Below are positions 8,950 through 18,756 of a stretch of DNA of 64,000 nucleotides, piece after piece. Under the pieces are notes generated by a model, which saw only the letters and a program-made list of their open reading frames with translations, did no database searches and was not told the origin of the DNA. The number at the start of each line of letters is the position of its first letter. The stretch's first letter is position 1. Origin of the DNA: Oscillospiraceae bacterium (lineage in GTDB: Bacteria > Bacillota > Clostridia > Oscillospirales > Oscillospiraceae); contig JAHHSG010000008.1 in assembly GCA_020025305.1 (NCBI GenBank), forward strand, positions 1 through 64,000, written 5' to 3'. A program made the translations under genes and the position numbers.

Positions 8950-11900
8950 ATGGCAGAAAAAGTGCCTTTTTTTGATTTTTTTGATGGTTTTGTACCGCCC
9001 CGTGAACTGCGTTTGATCTTTGACGGTGCACAGCTTTTAGGCGGTATCTTAGATAAGGAAAACCGTAGTATGGAGCTTATGGTAGAGTGTCAGAGTGAGG
9101 TTCCCGAGGCTGCACAGACCGCCATGCGGCATTTGCTGCAAAAAGAGTATGATCTCAACCAGCTGCGGATCCATATGCAAACTGCTTCTCGGAAGGGGGG
9201 CGGTGGCGGCAGCAGTGATGTGCTCATGGGTAAGGAAATCCGTGGTAAGGTATCTGGCATGGAGGGACTGAATCCCAAGATGGGCAATGTGGTGCTGGAG
9301 GGTAAGGTCTTTGCCGCGGAGATGTATGAGACACGCCGCCCCGGCGTGTGGTGCCTCACCTTTGATATGACCGACAACCGCAACTCGGTGACTGTCCGCA
9401 AATATATGCAGAGCCGGGAAGCGCAGCCGCTGCAAAACGCCATTGCGCCGGGAATGTGGCTGCGGGTACAGGGTTATATTGAGTTGAGCCGGGATGGGAA
9501 GGATATTCAGCTGGCTCCGCAGAATATCATGAAAATCCCCCATGAGGGGCGCAAAGATACGGCGGAACGCAAGCGGGTAGAACTGCATCTCCATACAAAG
9601 ATGTCCAATATGGATGCGCTGACCGACACCACCAGTGTCATCAAGGAGGCGATTTCCTGGGGACACCCGGCCATCGCTATTACTGACCATGGTGTGGTGC
9701 AGTCCTTCCCGGATGCATGGCATGTTGCCAAGGGAAAGATTAAGATCCTTTACGGTGTGGAGGGCTATTTTGTCAACAACCTGGATGATCGCATTGTGGT
9801 TCATGGTTCCCAGGATCAGGAGTTTGCTGACGAGATTGTTTGCTTTGATATTGAGACTACGGGCTTGAAGGTAAACCGGGAGGCCATCACGGAAATCGGT
9901 GCGGTAGTGCTGAAAAACGGGGAGATCACCGAGCGGTTTCAAACCTTTGTCAATCCCAATCGCCGGCTGACACCGGAGATCATCGGCTTGACCGGTATCA
10001 CCGATGCCATGCTCTCGGATGCACCTCAGCTGAAAGAAGCACTGCGGGAATTTTTGAAATTTGTCAACGGTCGTCCGTTGGCAGCGCACAATGCAGAGTT
10101 TGATATCAGCTTTATCCGAGCCGGCTGCCAAAAAGTGGGCTTGGAATTTGATCCTACTTATGTGGACAGCTTGATCTTGGCACAGAATCTGCTGCCGGAG
10201 CTCCATAAATATAAGTTGGATATTGTGGCGGAGCATCTGGATCTGCCCGCGTTTAACCACCACCGTGCTTCTGATGATGCGGCCATGGTGGCCTATATGC
10301 TCATCCCCTTCTTTGAGAAGATGCAAAAGGAGATGGGCCTTCACCGCTTGCAGGAGATCAATCAGGAGATGCTGAAGCTGCGGCCTAAGGGCAGCAAATC
10401 TAACCGCTTCCCCAAGCATATCATCATTTTGGCCAAGAACAAAATGGGGTTAAAGAACCTCTATCAGCTGGTATCCGCTTCCAACCTGGAACATTTTAAG
10501 CGTGTGCCCATTATCCCTAAGACGGAGCTGGTTGCGCATCGAGAGGGACTGATTATCGGCTCTGCCTGTGAGGCAGGGGAGCTGTTCCAGGCAGTTACAG
10601 CCAACAAGGATTGGGCAGAGTTGAAGCGCATTGCCTCCTTCTATGATTATCTGGAAATCCAACCCCTTTGTAATAATGCCTTTATGCTGCGCAAGGGAGA
10701 GGTGCAGTCGGAGGAAGAACTGCGGGAGTTTAACCGCACCATCGTTCGGTTGGGCGAGGAGCTGGGCAAGCCGGTTTGTGCCACCGGCGATGTCCACTTC
10801 CAAGAGCCGGAGGACGAGATCTACCGCCATATTCTGCTGGCCAGTAAGAAATTTCCTGATGCCAACGAGAGCCTGCCCATCTATTTTAAGACCACGGATG
10901 AGATGCTGCAAGAGTTTGCCTATCTGGGCGAGGAGAAGGCGGAAGAGGTGGTTATCGACAATCCCCGTCACATTGCGGATTTGGTGGAGGAGATTGAACT
11001 TTTGCCGCCGGGGCAGCTATTTCCGCCGCGGTTGGAGAATTCAGAACAGGATCTTTACAACATGGTGTGGGACAAGTGCCATGAGCTCTATGGTGAAAAT
11101 CCGCCCCAGTTGATTGTGGATCGCCTGAACGTGGAGCTGAACAGTATCCTCGGCAAATACGACGTGGTCTATATGTCTGCCCAGAAACTGGTACAGCGCA
11201 GCTTAGAGAATGGCTATCTGGTTGGCTCCCGTGGCAGCGTGGGCTCGTCACTGGTGGCCTATATGTCCGGGATCACCGAGGTAAACTCTCTGCCGCCTCA
11301 TTACCGCTGCCCTCAATGCAAACACAGCGAATTTATCACCGACGGCAGCTACGGCTGCGGTGCCGATATGCCGGATAAGATGTGTCCGGAGTGCGGGACG
11401 AAGTACGTCAAGGACGGCTTTGACATTCCCTTTGAAACCTTTCTGGGCTACGGCGGAGGGAAAGTGCCCGATATCGACTTGAACTTCTCCGGTGAATACC
11501 AGGCCAAAGCCCACCGCCATGCCATTGAAATGTTCGGCGAGACGCAGGTGTTCCGCGCCGGTACCATCGGTACGCTGGCGGAAAAGACTGCCTTTGGCTT
11601 TGTGCGAAAGTATCTGGAGGAGAACGGCATGACTGCCGGCAATGCGGAGATGAACCGTTTGACCCAGGGCTGTGTCGGCGTACGGCGTACTACGGGCCAG
11701 CATCCCGGCGGTCTGGTGGTTGTGCCGGATGATATGGATGTGGAGGATTTTACGGCGGTACAGCATCCGGCGGATGCCACCGACAGCGGTACGATCACCA
11801 CCCACTTTGAATACCACTGCATGGAGGATAATCTCTTAAAGCTGGACATGCTGGGGCACGATGACCCCACTATGATCAAGATGATGCAGGATCTCACCGG

Positions 11901-12900
11901 AGTAGACCCCAAGACCATCCCGCTGGATGATCCGGATACCATGAGTATCTTCACCTCCTCCAAAGTGCTGGGGTTTGAAAATGACGAAATTTTAGGGCCT
12001 ACCGGCGCTGTGGCAATCCCGGAGTTTAATACCCGCTTTACCCGCGGTATGTTGATGGATACCCATCCGACAGACTTCAATACGCTGGTACGCCTGTCCG
12101 GGTTTTCCCATGGTACGGATGTGTGGCTGGGCAATGCCCGGGATTTGATTGTCAGTGGAACGGCTACCGTTCTGGAAACGGTGGGCTGCCGTGACGATAT
12201 CATGCTCTACCTCATTAAGATGGGACTTGACCCCAAGATGTCCTTCAAGATCATGGAAGCTGTCCGTAAGGGCAAGGTAAAAAAGGGCGGGTTTCAAGAT
12301 GGATGGGAGGAGGCTATGCGGGCGCACAATGTGCCAGATTGGTATATTGCGTCCCTCGCCAAGATCGGCTATCTCTTCCCGAAGGCCCACGCTGTGGCCT
12401 ATGTGATGATGGCGTTTCGTATTGCGTGGTATAAGGTGCACCGTCCGCTGGCATTCTACGCGACCTTTTTCTCTATCCGTGCCAAGGCCTTTGATGCTGA
12501 GTACTGCTGTGCCGGACTGGAAGCGGTGAAGCAGAAGATCCGTGAGATCGAAAACAACAAGGATGCTACGGATGTGGAGCAGAACCTGATGGTCACGCTG
12601 GAGGTTTGCTATGAATTCTATCTCCGGGGTTTCCACTTTGACACCATCAATATCTACAAGTCGGATGCCACCAAGTTTCTCATAACTGAGAATGGACTTC
12701 TGCCGCCCTTTGTGTCCGTGCATGGACTGGGCGAGGCTGCGGCGCAGGCCACCGTTCAGCAGCGGCAGGGGAAGTCCTTCATCTCCATCGAGGAGTTCTC
12801 CAACTGCTGCAATAAGCTCTCCAAGACCAATATTGAACAGCTGAAAAACCTTGGTGCTTTCGCCGGCATGGCGGAAACCAGCCAGATTACATTCTTCTAA
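8950..12900 (+). CDS. polC: DNA polymerase III PolC, Gram-positive type
   Basis: A 1316-residue replicative polymerase. Order: a short N-terminal domain (1-75), a glycine-rich linker, OB fold (about 95-200), PHP domain starting at ELHLHTKMS (near 213) and interrupted by a DEDD proofreading exonuclease (CFDIETTGLK near 298). The polymerase core follows with GSRGSVGSSLVAYMSG (near 758), zinc cysteines CPQC and CPEC, catalytic aspartates in VPDIDLNFSGE (near 839) and a C-terminal HhH/beta-binding region. It is about 120 residues shorter than the 1437-residue Bacillus enzyme. The missing part seems to be the second N-terminal domain. All catalytic motifs are present. Confidence 0.97.
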   Translation: MAEKVPFFDFFDGFVPPRELRLIFDGAQLLGGILDKENRSMELMVECQSEVPEAAQTAMRHLLQKEYDLNQLRIHMQTASRKGGGGGSSDVLMGKEIRGKVSGMEGLNPKMGNVVLEGKVFAAEMYETRRPGVWCLTFDMTDNRNSVTVRKYMQSREAQPLQNAIAPGMWLRVQGYIELSRDGKDIQLAPQNIMKIPHEGRKDTAERKRVELHLHTKMSNMDALTDTTSVIKEAISWGHPAIAITDHGVVQSFPDAWHVAKGKIKILYGVEGYFVNNLDDRIVVHGSQDQEFADEIVCFDIETTGLKVNREAITEIGAVVLKNGEITERFQTFVNPNRRLTPEIIGLTGITDAMLSDAPQLKEALREFLKFVNGRPLAAHNAEFDISFIRAGCQKVGLEFDPTYVDSLILAQNLLPELHKYKLDIVAEHLDLPAFNHHRASDDAAMVAYMLIPFFEKMQKEMGLHRLQEINQEMLKLRPKGSKSNRFPKHIIILAKNKMGLKNLYQLVSASNLEHFKRVPIIPKTELVAHREGLIIGSACEAGELFQAVTANKDWAELKRIASFYDYLEIQPLCNNAFMLRKGEVQSEEELREFNRTIVRLGEELGKPVCATGDVHFQEPEDEIYRHILLASKKFPDANESLPIYFKTTDEMLQEFAYLGEEKAEEVVIDNPRHIADLVEEIELLPPGQLFPPRLENSEQDLYNMVWDKCHELYGENPPQLIVDRLNVELNSILGKYDVVYMSAQKLVQRSLENGYLVGSRGSVGSSLVAYMSGITEVNSLPPHYRCPQCKHSEFITDGSYGCGADMPDKMCPECGTKYVKDGFDIPFETFLGYGGGKVPDIDLNFSGEYQAKAHRHAIEMFGETQVFRAGTIGTLAEKTAFGFVRKYLEENGMTAGNAEMNRLTQGCVGVRRTTGQHPGGLVVVPDDMDVEDFTAVQHPADATDSGTITTHFEYHCMEDNLLKLDMLGHDDPTMIKMMQDLTGVDPKTIPLDDPDTMSIFTSSKVLGFENDEILGPTGAVAIPEFNTRFTRGMLMDTHPTDFNTLVRLSGFSHGTDVWLGNARDLIVSGTATVLETVGCRDDIMLYLIKMGLDPKMSFKIMEAVRKGKVKKGGFQDGWEEAMRAHNVPDWYIASLAKIGYLFPKAHAVAYVMMAFRIAWYKVHRPLAFYATFFSIRAKAFDAEYCCAGLEAVKQKIREIENNKDATDVEQNLMVTLEVCYEFYLRGFHFDTINIYKSDATKFLITENGLLPPFVSVHGLGEAAAQATVQQRQGKSFISIEEFSNCCNKLSKTNIEQLKNLGAFAGMAETSQITFF

Positions 12901-12902
12901 GC

Positions 12903-13427
12903 ATGGAACTTTGTTTTTTAGATTTGCGGCAGGTGGAGGAGAGTCAAATACAGAGGTGGGCGCAATGGCTTACGCCGGAAGAAAGGCAGCGCATCGCGCA
13001 ATACCGGACGCCACTGCCGCACCTTTGCGGTCGTGGTCTTGCCCGGGAAATGTTGGCAGAAAAACTGGAGATCGCACCACAACAGGTGACGTTCTCATAT
13101 GGCGAAAACGGGAAGCCACTGGTGGCGGGGGCGTATTTCAACCTCAGTCATAGTGGGGATCTGGTGCTTTGTGCTGTATCCGATCTTCCTGTGGGAGCGG
13201 ATGTGGAGCGGCTGCGAGCGGTGAAACCGCATCTTTGTGAACGCTTTGGGTCAGATGAACCGGCTGTCTTTTTCCAGCGTTGGACGGAGACGGAGGCCCG
13301 GCTCAAGTGCTGCGGCGCAGCGCTGGGTCGTTGGAAACAGTTCATGCAGCCTGTGTCTGGGTATGTTGTTACGAAACTTGAGGCACCGGAGGGCTATGCA
13401 GCCGCCGTGTGCGAGAAAAGAGAATAG
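12903..13427 (+). CDS. 4'-phosphopantetheinyl transferase (Sfp-like, short)
   Basis: A 174-residue transferase that moves phosphopantetheine from CoA to acyl or peptidyl carrier proteins. It has GKPLV, YFNLSHSGD, the magnesium motif VGADVE and FFQRWTETEARLK with the catalytic Glu and Lys. It is shorter than Sfp (about 224), with a reduced C-terminal half. It starts three bases after the polC stop with no clear ribosome site of its own, so it is probably translationally coupled. No NRPS or PKS gene is nearby; it may serve as a second holo-ACP synthase. Confidence 0.9.
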   Translation: MELCFLDLRQVEESQIQRWAQWLTPEERQRIAQYRTPLPHLCGRGLAREMLAEKLEIAPQQVTFSYGENGKPLVAGAYFNLSHSGDLVLCAVSDLPVGADVERLRAVKPHLCERFGSDEPAVFFQRWTETEARLKCCGAALGRWKQFMQPVSGYVVTKLEAPEGYAAAVCEKRE

Positions 13428-13444
13428 AAATCCCGTGTTGTAAA

Positions 13445-13481
13445 AAAGGAGACGCAAAGCATAACGCTTTGCGTCTCCTTT
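13445..13481. terminator. Terminator between convergent operons
   Basis: A perfect 16-bp stem (AAAGGAGACGCAAAGC / GCTTTGCGTCTCCTTT) with an ATAAC loop. It closes the + strand pyrH-polC run and probably also the - strand operon that ends at 13503. Confidence 0.88.
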
Positions 13482-13502
13482 GATTCATAGGGAGAATAGA
13501 AT

Positions 13503-14423
13503 TTAGCCTTTCACCGCTTTTTTCTTATCGGGGAAGGGGATCTGTGCCAGGATTACAGCAATCAGCATCAGTACGCAGCCGAAATACTCCCGGAAACTCA
13601 TTTGCTGGTGCAGCAGTACGGCACCGGCGATCACGGCGAACACGGACTCCATACTCAAAAGCAGCGTAACCACCGTGGGGTTGGAGTCCTTCTGCGCCAG
13701 AATTTGGAGGGTGTACCCCACACCGCTGGAGAAGATGCCCACATAGAGAATAGGCAGAGCGCAGGAGACAATGGAGGCCCAGGTAGGTGTCTCTAAGATC
13801 AGCATACCGATGGCAGACCAGATGGCAGCCACCAGAAACTGGAGACAGCTGAGCTTCATACCGTCCACAAACTGGGTAAAGTGGTCTATGATGAGAATAT
13901 GGGCGGCAAAGCCGGCGGAGCACAGCAGCATGAGCAGATCGCCGGACTCCATGGTGAAGCCGTTTTTGATGCACAGAAGGTACAGAGCTGCCACGGCCAG
14001 TCCCACGCTGATCCAGACGGGGAGCGAGACTTTTTTCTTCAAAAAGAGGCCGAAGATGGGCACCAGCACGATATATAAGGCGGTGATAAAGCCGGCTTTC
14101 CCCGCATCGGTGCCGTATTCCATCCCGGCTTGCTGGAGATAAGCGGCCAGCGCCAAGGCCGTGCCGCAGCAAAACCCGCCCAGCAGCAGAGACTTGTTAT
14201 TTGCCTTTTTCTGCACCGGTGTTACTGCCGGACGATCCTTTTTCAGCCGATCAAAGATGACTACGATGACCAGTAGGGCGAGGAACGCAATGAAGAAACG
14301 GGAGGCATTGAAGGTCATAGAACTCATGGAGTCGGCGCAGATATCCTGCGCCACAAAGGCAGTACCCCATATCAAAGCTGTCAGCAGGGGGAAAACGATT
14401 TGTCGAACTTGATTGTGTTTCAT
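13503..14423 (-). CDS. DMT superfamily (EamA) transporter
   Basis: A 306-residue protein with about ten membrane helices in two EamA repeats. The first begins with LTALIWGTAFVAQD, the typical proline-less but tryptophan/glycine-marked EamA start, and the second half starts near ILIIDHFTQF. Such carriers export or import amino acids or other metabolites; substrate cannot be told. It starts 18 bases after plsY and is probably the last gene of the DUF512-der-plsY operon. Confidence 0.88.
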   Translation of the reverse strand: MKHNQVRQIVFPLLTALIWGTAFVAQDICADSMSSMTFNASRFFIAFLALLVIVVIFDRLKKDRPAVTPVQKKANNKSLLLGGFCCGTALALAAYLQQAGMEYGTDAGKAGFITALYIVLVPIFGLFLKKKVSLPVWISVGLAVAALYLLCIKNGFTMESGDLLMLLCSAGFAAHILIIDHFTQFVDGMKLSCLQFLVAAIWSAIGMLILETPTWASIVSCALPILYVGIFSSGVGYTLQILAQKDSNPTVVTLLLSMESVFAVIAGAVLLHQQMSFREYFGCVLMLIAVILAQIPFPDKKKAVKG

Positions 14424-14441
14424 GGCCGAGTCGTCCTTTTC

Positions 14442-15110
14442 TTAGATTTCAGTCTCTTTATCTTGAGGCTCCTGCTCTGCAGCAGGTGCCTTCACGTGGC
14501 GGTGGAACTTGCTCTCTTTGCCTGTGAGGAGGCGCTTCACATTGGCGCGGTGACTGTAGATCACCAACGCGGCGATCAGAACGCTCAAAACGGTGTATAC
14601 GATGTTGTAATCGTAGACAAAAAACCCGGTAATGGGGAAGCTGGCTGTAGCGGCCACAGAACCCAGCGACACATATCTGGTCAGGACAGAGAGCAGGATG
14701 AAAAGCCCCCATGCCACTGCCGCAATACGCCAATCCAGCAGAATCAGCAGCATACCGCCGGAGAGGATGCCTTTGCCGCCCTTGAAGCCGTAGAAAACAG
14801 GAAAGATATGACCAACCACGGCACCGGCACCGCCGATGAGTGCACCCAGCGTCCAGTCGGAAAAGAGTGCGGAGAAGATATGACCGCCGATGAGGACGGC
14901 TGCGGCAGTCTTGCCCATATCGCACACGACTACCAGCGCCGCATAGCGGGCACCGTAGGTGCGGTAGAAGTTGGTCAAGCCTGCGTTTCCGCTGCCGTGG
15001 GAGCGCACATCGTCTCGGATGACGAAATGGGAAGTGATGACGGCACCATTGAGACAGCCCAGAAGATAGGACATTAGAAACACAACGAAAGCCGTAAAGT
15101 AGATGGACAT
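14442..15110 (-). CDS. plsY: Glycerol-3-phosphate acyltransferase PlsY
   Basis: A 222-residue membrane enzyme transferring acyl groups from acyl-phosphate to glycerol-3-phosphate, the first step of phospholipid synthesis in Gram-positive bacteria. The active-site motif SHGSGNAGLTNFYRTYG is at residues 37-53 and the FKGGKGILSGG loop is in the middle. A C-terminal tail of about 25 charged residues extends beyond the core. It starts two bases after der, an arrangement common in clostridia. Confidence 0.95.
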   Translation of the reverse strand: MSIYFTAFVVFLMSYLLGCLNGAVITSHFVIRDDVRSHGSGNAGLTNFYRTYGARYAALVVVCDMGKTAAAVLIGGHIFSALFSDWTLGALIGGAGAVVGHIFPVFYGFKGGKGILSGGMLLILLDWRIAAVAWGLFILLSVLTRYVSLGSVAATASFPITGFFVYDYNIVYTVLSVLIAALVIYSHRANVKRLLTGKESKFHRHVKAPAAEQEPQDKETEI

Positions 15111-15112
15111 GG

Positions 15113-16435
15113 TTATTCCTCCTCGCCCTTTTGTCGGACGGTCATGATGATAGGCGTACCTTCCAGACCGAAAACGCTGCGGATCTGGTTTTCCAGATAC
15201 CGCCGATATGAGAAGTGGAACAGACCCTTGTCGTTGCAGAAGGCGACAAAGTGGGGCGGGCGGATGCCTACCTGGGTCATATAATAAATTTTCAAACGGC
15301 GTCCTTTATCCGTGGGCGGCTGCACACGGGTCTGGGCATCGGCCAAGACACTGTTGAGCATACCCGTGGTGATGCGGACGGAGGCCTGCTCATGGACATA
15401 GTTAATGAGCTCAAAGAGACGCTGGACACGCTGGCCGGTGAGGGCGGAAATGAAGAGAATGGGAGCATAGGTCATATAGCTGAGGTCACGACGGATGTCC
15501 TCGCGCATATGATCCATCGTTTTGCCATCCTTCTCCACCAGATCCCACTTGTTGACTACAATGATACAGGCCTTGCCTGCATCGTGAGCCAGACCGGCGA
15601 CCTTGGTGTCCTGTTCGGTGACACCGTCCTGCGCATCAATCATGATCAGGCATACATCACTGCGCTCAATGGCCATGGTGGCACGGAGCACACTGTACTT
15701 TTCGATGCTGTCGTCCACCTTGGACTTTTTTCGCATACCGGCAGTGTCGATGAAATTATACTTGCCGTGGCTGTTTTCAAAATAGGAGTCGATGGCATCT
15801 CGGGTAGTTCCGGCTACATTACTGACGATCACACGCTGCTTGCCCAAAATCCGGTTGGTCAAAGAGGACTTGCCCACATTGGGCTTACCGATGATGGCGA
15901 CCTGAATCACATCATCTTCCGGTTCCTCTTCCTCTTCCGGCGGGAAATACTGCAAGCAGGCGTCCAAGAGATCGCCGGTGCCATGACCATGGACAGCGGA
16001 GACGGCAATAGGATCACCCAGCCCCAGATTATAAAACTCGTAGAACTCCGGATCCATATTACCGGTGGAGTCCATCTTATTCACGGCCAGCACAATGGGT
16101 TTACCGGAACGCTGGAGCATGCGGGCCACTTCCTGATCGGAGGCGGTCATGCCGGTTTTAATATCAGTGACAAAGATGATCACTGTGGCGTTATCAATGG
16201 CAATCTGCGCCTGATCACGCATGAAGGCCAAAATCATGTTATCGGTGCTGGGTTCAATACCGCCGGTGTCCACCAGCGTAAATTTCCGACCGGTCCACTC
16301 CGACTCGCCGTAGATGCGGTCACGGGTGACACCGGGAGTGTCTTCCACGATGGACATGCGTTTACCGATCAGCTTGTTAAAAAGCATGGACTTGCCCACG
16401 TTAGGCCGGCCCACGATGGCAACCAATGGCTTCAT
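15113..16435 (-). CDS. der: Ribosome biogenesis GTPase Der
   Basis: A 440-residue tandem GTPase needed for 50S assembly. Two G domains are seen, each with a P loop (GRPNVGKS at residues 8-15 and GKPNVGKS near 182), DTPG/DTAG switch II motifs and NKMD/NKWD specificity motifs. A KH-like C-terminal domain follows. The acidic linker EEEEEPEDD between the domains is typical. AAAGGTAAG precedes the ATG. Confidence 0.97.
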   Translation of the reverse strand: MKPLVAIVGRPNVGKSMLFNKLIGKRMSIVEDTPGVTRDRIYGESEWTGRKFTLVDTGGIEPSTDNMILAFMRDQAQIAIDNATVIIFVTDIKTGMTASDQEVARMLQRSGKPIVLAVNKMDSTGNMDPEFYEFYNLGLGDPIAVSAVHGHGTGDLLDACLQYFPPEEEEEPEDDVIQVAIIGKPNVGKSSLTNRILGKQRVIVSNVAGTTRDAIDSYFENSHGKYNFIDTAGMRKKSKVDDSIEKYSVLRATMAIERSDVCLIMIDAQDGVTEQDTKVAGLAHDAGKACIIVVNKWDLVEKDGKTMDHMREDIRRDLSYMTYAPILFISALTGQRVQRLFELINYVHEQASVRITTGMLNSVLADAQTRVQPPTDKGRRLKIYYMTQVGIRPPHFVAFCNDKGLFHFSYRRYLENQIRSVFGLEGTPIIMTVRQKGEEE

Positions 16436-16471
16436 TGTATCACTTACCTTTCTTCTTTTGATAGAGACGGG

Positions 16472-17844
16472 TCAATTGCCCGGATTATAGCGATAGTATT
16501 CGTCTTCCGGCGGGAGGGCAAAGTGGGGGAGTTCCACATCAAGTCCCATGATGGTGTCGATGAGATCAAAGCCGCTGTCGGCGGGCACGATCAGAATGGA
16601 GGTTCCCAGCGCTTTTTCCACCTGCTCCACAGTGACATCATCCAAAAATACATGCTCGCCGGCCCGAAGCATACAGGAGGGGAGCAGCAGACGTTCACCC
16701 AAGTCCTGCCCGCGCAGCTGTTCTATAAGATCTTTGCCGGTGATCAGACCGCTGACGGTAATGGTTTCACCGAAGAAGTGGTTGTGGATGGGGAATACAT
16801 GCCCGTGGATCTTAGGGCAGCGCTCCTGCAGAAGATCTGTCACCTGCTGGAGGAAGGGCGCCGCGGATACGCCGGTGGCGATGGCGAAGGGACTGGCCTC
16901 ATCATCGGGGGAAAGATCCTCCATGGCCATGGTGGCCTGTGAGAGTAAAAGCCGCAGCATACCTACGCCGTTTTCCAACTGCTCCATATCCTCGTAGTAG
17001 CTTTTTTCCGGTAGGGGACGATCCGCCAATAGGTAGAATTCATCGGAACACCACGCCAGCGTGGTGCCGCGTTCCTTGAGGGAGGCAGCACCAAAGGCCT
17101 CCACCAGATCAATGACGGCACCGGCCTCCTCTTTGGTATAGGGACGGAGAGGATAGAGACCGTCACGATACTTGGTCACACCCACGGGCACAATCGCAAC
17201 GCTGTTGACAGCGGGATGCATTGCCCAAGGTCGTGCAGCGTTTTCCGCAGCGCCGCACCGTCATTGATACCGGGGCAGGAAACAATTTGGCAGTTCATCG
17301 TGATGTGGTTTTCCGCAAAGCGGCGGATCGTGTCAATGGCTTCTCCGGCCCGCTTATTGCACAGCAGTTCGGATCGCAGCTTTGGATCTGTGGTGTGGAC
17401 AGACACATTGATGGGGGAGATCCGCAGATCAATGATACGCTGCACCTCCCGCGGGGAGAGGTTGGTTAGGGTCAGATAGTTGCCCATGAGAAAGCTGAGC
17501 CGTGCGTCATCGTCCTTAAAATAAAGGCTCTTGCGCATCCCGGGGGGCATTTGATCCACAAAGCAGAAAATGCAGTGGTTGGCACAGGAGCGGGCCTTGT
17601 CCATGAGGTAGGTCTCAAAATTGAGTCCCAGATCCATGCCCTCCGCCTTCGGCACGTGCACAGTGCGGCGATGGCCGTTTGGCTGCTGTAACTCCACAAA
17701 GGGATCTGGATCGTAGCCGAAAAATCGGTAGTCCAATACATCCACGATTTTGTGACCGTTGATGTGCAGCAGTTGTTCACCCACACGAATGCCGGCGCGT
17801 TCCGCCGGACTCTGGGGGTCGATGGATGTGATCATGGTACTCAT
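16472..17844 (-). pseudogene. DUF512 radical-SAM protein, split by a one-base frameshift
   Basis: Two adjacent - strand frames together make one DUF512 protein of about 457 residues. The first frame (17844-17176) carries a PDZ-like domain and the cluster motif CANHCIFCFVDQMP; it reads correctly to LHDLGQ (Gln codon 17221-17223). The second frame (17221-16472) continues with HPAVNSVAIVPVGVTKYRDG, as in intact homologues. Deleting one base at 17219-17220 (for example from a CTG codon after CAA) explains the shift. It precedes der, as in many clostridia. The radical-SAM half could still be made, but without its C-terminal DUF512 domain. A sequencing error is the main alternative. Confidence 0.85.
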
Positions 17845-17881
17845 ATGATAAACCTCGAATGTCGCATACTATATCTAAATT

Positions 17882-17910
17882 ATTATAGACGAAAAGTGCA
17901 TTTTTAGCAA
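17882..17910 (-). promoter_or_regulatory. Sigma-A promoter of the DUF512-der-plsY operon
   Basis: On the - strand TTGCTA (17910-17905), 17-base spacer, TATAAT (17887-17882), about 40 bases upstream of the DUF512 start and downstream of the rpmF terminator. Confidence 0.65.
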
Positions 17911-17920
17911 CTGCAAAAGA

Positions 17921-17956
17921 CAAAAAAGTAAGGAGGGAAGAAGAATCTTCCCTCCT
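17921..17956 (-). terminator. Terminator after rpmF
   Basis: AGGAGGGAAG / CTTCCCTCCT stem followed on the - strand by TACTTTTTTG, a good T-tract. Confidence 0.8.
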
Positions 17957-17974
17957 AACAAGGACACACGGTAA

Positions 17975-18175
17975 TTAGTTGTTGCCAGCGGCCACAGACT
18001 TGATAACCTTGACCTGACGGCCGTTATAGTTACCGCACTCCGGGCACATTCTGTGAGGCAGATGCAGCGCGCCGCACTTGGAGCAAGCCACGAGACCGGG
18101 AGCCTTCAGCTTCCAAACGGAGCTGCGTCTCTTATTGCGTCTTTGTTTAGATACTTTTCCCTTAGGTACTGCCAT
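17975..18175 (-). CDS. rpmF: 50S ribosomal protein L32
   Basis: A 66-residue L32 beginning AVPKGKVSKQRRNKRRS. It is of the zinc-binding type, with cysteines at 31, 34, 44 and 47 (CSKC and CPEC). It follows the YceD gene by about 50 bases, the standard yceD-rpmF pairing, and shares its promoter. Confidence 0.98.
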   Translation of the reverse strand: MAVPKGKVSKQRRNKRRSSVWKLKAPGLVACSKCGALHLPHRMCPECGNYNGRQVKVIKSVAAGNN

Positions 18176-18225
18176 GTTGACACCTCCTTGGTCTTAACTG
18201 CCTGAGCAGCAATTTAATAATAGAA

Positions 18226-18729
18226 TTACTCGTCATCCTCCTGCAAAAGCTGTGCCAGCGCAGCAAGACGGGGATCTACCGCCTTCTTGCAGCGACATTC
18301 CTCCTCGTTGAGGTTCACGCCGCAGCCGGGACAGAGCCCCTTGCAGTCGGGGGAGCAGAGTGTTTTTGTGTCCATATCGAGAATGAATGCGGTTCTGGCC
18401 AATTCTGCCAGATCCACTTCGTCGTTTTCCAATACAACGATGTCCTCATTTTCCTCCTCCTGCTTTTCCTCGGCCAGTACGCACGAGAAGGAGACGGATT
18501 TTGGTTCATCGAATTCTTTGGCACATCGGTCACAGACGGAGCGGAGCGTCGTATCCGCTTGAAGCTCACAATAGAGAACGCCTGCCCGATTCACCACGCG
18601 GCCATCCACAACAACCGGGCGAGTGGCAGGATAATAACCACCGAAATCAAAGTCCGACATGTCCATTGTAAAATGGAATGTTTCTTGACTTTCGGGGGTG
18701 TGCAATACTTTGTTGACATTCAAACGCAT
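18226..18729 (-). CDS. yceD: YceD family (DUF177) protein
   Basis: A 167-residue DUF177 protein, a conserved partner of rpmF with a proposed role in 23S rRNA or 50S assembly. It shows CDRCAKEFDEP in the middle, an acidic stretch (about residues 90-110) and a cysteine-rich end (CSPDCKGLCPGCG). The frame is open to 18831, but GAGGTG and the promoter at 18757-18785 place the start at the ATG at 18729. Confidence 0.9.
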   Translation of the reverse strand: MRLNVNKVLHTPESQETFHFTMDMSDFDFGGYYPATRPVVVDGRVVNRAGVLYCELQADTTLRSVCDRCAKEFDEPKSVSFSCVLAEEKQEEENEDIVVLENDEVDLAELARTAFILDMDTKTLCSPDCKGLCPGCGVNLNEEECRCKKAVDPRLAALAQLLQEDDE

Positions 18730-18756
18730 AGTACACCTCACAATGACACGAGTAGT

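Noticed and set aside
8940..8975. Upstream ATG at 8940 as an alternative polC start
   Set aside because: It is in another frame and meets a stop codon after a few codons.
14400..16942. Long + strand frames opposite plsY, der and the DUF512 gene
   Set aside because: They are antisense shadows; the - strand frames have family motifs and ribosome sites.
17176..17260. Programmed frameshifting in the DUF512 gene
   Set aside because: No slippery heptamer, Shine-Dalgarno-like stimulator or pseudoknot is seen at 17219-17223; a mutation or sequencing error is simpler.
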